Of a stretch of 53,443 nucleotides of DNA, positions 52,515 to 53,443 are shown in pieces. Both the position numbers and the translations under genes were made by a program. The notes under the pieces were generated by a model. It made no database searches, had not been told where the DNA came from, and saw only the letters and a list, made by a program, of their open reading frames with translations. Source of the DNA: Psychroflexus sp. MES1-P1E (GTDB taxonomy: Bacteria > Bacteroidota > Bacteroidia > Flavobacteriales > Flavobacteriaceae); the NCBI RefSeq assembly GCF_002836055.1, contig NZ_PJBS01000313.1, positions 1 through 53,443 of the forward strand, written 5' to 3'. Every line of letters starts with the position of its first letter. Within the stretch, counting starts at the first letter, position 1.

Positions 52515-53245
52515 TAATTTGAATTGAGTTGTAAAATTTTATTTAAACCTTTTAATAAAAAATTCGAAGTGGCAAATATGCTATTTTTTATAGATGCTGA
52601 CAACAAATAATAATCCCCTCCTGTTAAAACAACTGTTAAATCTTCATAATCAGCAAGATAATCTTCAATATAACCATCGATTTCATAGCAAACTGACTTG
52701 AAAACTCCAATTTGCATAGCTTCATGAGTAGATTTACCGATAAAACATGTGTTTTGCCAAGACTTCGTTATCAACGGTAATTTTTCTGTAAACGTATGCA
52801 TCGCTTTAAAACGCATTAGTAAACCTGGAGAAATAGCACCTCCTTGGTAAGTATTTTTTTTGTCCAAAAAATCATAAGTAATACAAGTGCCTGCATCTAT
52901 GACCAAAACATCAGCATTAGGATAAATTTCCGAAGCTGCAGCCATAAGAGCTATTCTATCTAAACCTAGGGTTTCAGGGGTCGTGTAATTATTTTTAAAA
53001 TTAACTTTACTTTGATGAGTAAAATCAACAAGATTTAACTGTGAAGTCAATTTGTTTTTTAAGTCTTCCGGAGCTTGAGCTGTTGAAGATATAATGCCAT
53101 TACTGAGTTTAGGATAGGCTTCAATAAGATCATTTACATGTTTTAATACATTTTCTGAAGAAGATGACGTGTTTTCTAGCAGTTGATCTTGATCAAATAT
53201 TGCTAGTTTAACCAGTGTATTCCCTATGTCAATAACTAAATTCAT
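52514..53245 (-). CDS. coaX: Type III pantothenate kinase
   Basis: This is a 243-residue ASKHA-fold kinase for the first step of coenzyme A synthesis. Motifs: MNLVIDIGNTLVKLAIFD (phosphate 1), TPETLGLDRIALMAAAS (the P-E-x-x-G-x-D-R substrate motif), VLVIDAGTCITYDFL and GGAISPGLLMRFKAMH. The late segment is VVLTGGDYYLL. I use the ATG at 53245; the frame also opens at a TTG (53263) that lies inside the promoter element. Type III kinases need a monovalent cation and resist CoA feedback. It is the first gene of the envelope operon. Confidence 0.95.
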   Translation of the reverse strand: MNLVIDIGNTLVKLAIFDQDQLLENTSSSSENVLKHVNDLIEAYPKLSNGIISSTAQAPEDLKNKLTSQLNLVDFTHQSKVNFKNNYTTPETLGLDRIALMAAASEIYPNADVLVIDAGTCITYDFLDKKNTYQGGAISPGLLMRFKAMHTFTEKLPLITKSWQNTCFIGKSTHEAMQIGVFKSVCYEIDGYIEDYLADYEDLTVVLTGGDYYLLSASIKNSIFATSNFLLKGLNKILQLNSN

Positions 53246-53260
53246 GTCAAAATTTGGAGT

Positions 53261-53268
53261 CAAAGATA
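53261..53268 (-). promoter_or_regulatory. -7 promoter element of the coaX operon (TATCTTTG)
   Basis: This is a perfect minus-strand TAnnTTTG match, 15 nt before the coaX ATG. A TTG lies 15 nt further upstream on this strand (53284-53286), slightly closer than usual. Confidence 0.5.
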
Positions 53269-53292
53269 GTGATAAGAATATTTCAAGTTTTG

Positions 53293-53324
53293 TTTTGTAG
53301 AATTAAATAATGGTTTTATATTTG
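53293..53324 (+). promoter_or_regulatory. tRNA-Phe promoter (TTTTG - 19 nt - TATATTTG)
   Basis: TTTTG at 53293-53297, a 19-nt spacer and TATATTTG at 53317-53324 match both boxes of the Bacteroidota housekeeping promoter. The mature tRNA begins 16 nt later. Confidence 0.7.
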
Positions 53325-53340
53325 CATCCGCATTAAAACT

Positions 53341-53413
53341 GGTGCCTTAGCTCAGTTGGTAGAGCAAAGGACTGAAAATCCTTGTGTCCCTGGTTCGATT
53401 CCTGGAGGCACCA
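53341..53413 (+). tRNA. tRNA-Phe (GAA)
   Basis: The cloverleaf closes as acceptor GGTGCCT/AGGCACC with discriminator A, D-arm GCTC/GAGC and anticodon stem AAGGA/TCCTT. The loop CTGAAAA has GAA at its centre. The T-arm is CCTGG-TTCGATT-CCTGG, which leaves a U51-U63 mismatch. The CCA end is not encoded in full (ACCT follows). A 7-bp hairpin lies just downstream. Confidence 0.95.
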
Positions 53414-53423
53414 CCTTTTAAAC

Positions 53424-53443
53424 CTCAACTTTAATTAGTTGAG
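53424..53443 (+). terminator. Hairpin after tRNA-Phe, cut by the window end
   Basis: CTCAACT (53424-53430) and AGTTGAG (53437-53443) pair around TTAATT. This is a likely terminator; any T run lies beyond the window. Confidence 0.45.

Noticed and set aside
1-53443. CRISPR arrays, prophage genes, toxin-antitoxin pairs, restriction or other defence systems
   Set aside because: No repeat-spacer pattern and no recognisable genes of these kinds were found in any part of the window.

Overview
The window looks like a chromosomal piece of a marine-type flavobacterium (phylum Bacteroidota, family Flavobacteriaceae; the genus cannot be fixed from the sequence alone). The evidence is AT-rich DNA, starts without Shine-Dalgarno sequences, repeated TAnnTTTG promoter motifs of the Bacteroidota type, and marker genes of that group: exosortase XrtF with its partner, a GYDIA-type GHMP kinase, a Wzc kinase with a tyrosine tail, S16 with a long charged tail, and HYC_CC_PP next to a CusCBA pump.

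Layout. 1-2861 is eroded DNA around one divergent RsuA/RluB-type pseudouridine synthase; it holds a decayed porin-like gene. 2862-4291 (-) carries a TIGR04283-like glycosyltransferase and a DUF547 protein, a pair often seen near arsenosugar genes. 4555-8166 (+) is cysQ-cysC-cysD-cysN, which makes PAPS and removes PAP; it ends at a perfect 23-bp hairpin. 8303-15356 (+) is purH followed by mreB-mreC-mreD-mrdA-rodA, the rod-shape and elongasome cluster. 15360-16452 (-) is rpsP-rimM. 16654-19025 (+) is a PolB-like exonuclease and a double-NBD peptide ABC ATPase. A pair of MITE-like repeats (19131-19459) precedes dinB.

20647-30029 (-) is one co-directional block: XrtF, its partner, HYC_CC_PP, CusA, CusC, a dead permease, CusB with DUF3347, and an HMA-MauE fusion. 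It combines a membrane sorting peptidase with a heavy-metal (copper/silver class) efflux system. 30111-36365 holds a free-Met-sulfoxide-reductase-like GAF protein and capsule/EPS genes: a CapD-like dehydratase (-), and Wza, Wzc and a NlpC/P60 lipoprotein (+). ComEC follows.

38446-43088 (-) is a dipeptidyl peptidase IV, a POT peptide transporter and a thioredoxin-fold protein: peptides are cut outside and then imported. 43293-45514 (+) is class II HMG-CoA reductase plus the GHMP kinase (mevalonate pathway), closed by a strong bidirectional hairpin. 45577-53245 (-) is an envelope-biogenesis run: coaX, FadL-like outer-membrane protein, TPR protein, LptC, a small membrane protein, a CNNM/CBS protein and PpiD. 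The window ends with tRNA-Phe.

No CRISPR array, phage, intact IS element or clear new defence system was found. The most notable items are the XrtF-to-Cus block, the nonsense and frameshift remnants, the tandem MITE-like elements, a C9 slippage tract in the HYC_CC_PP gene, and a recurring promoter-to-start spacing of 12-15 nt.
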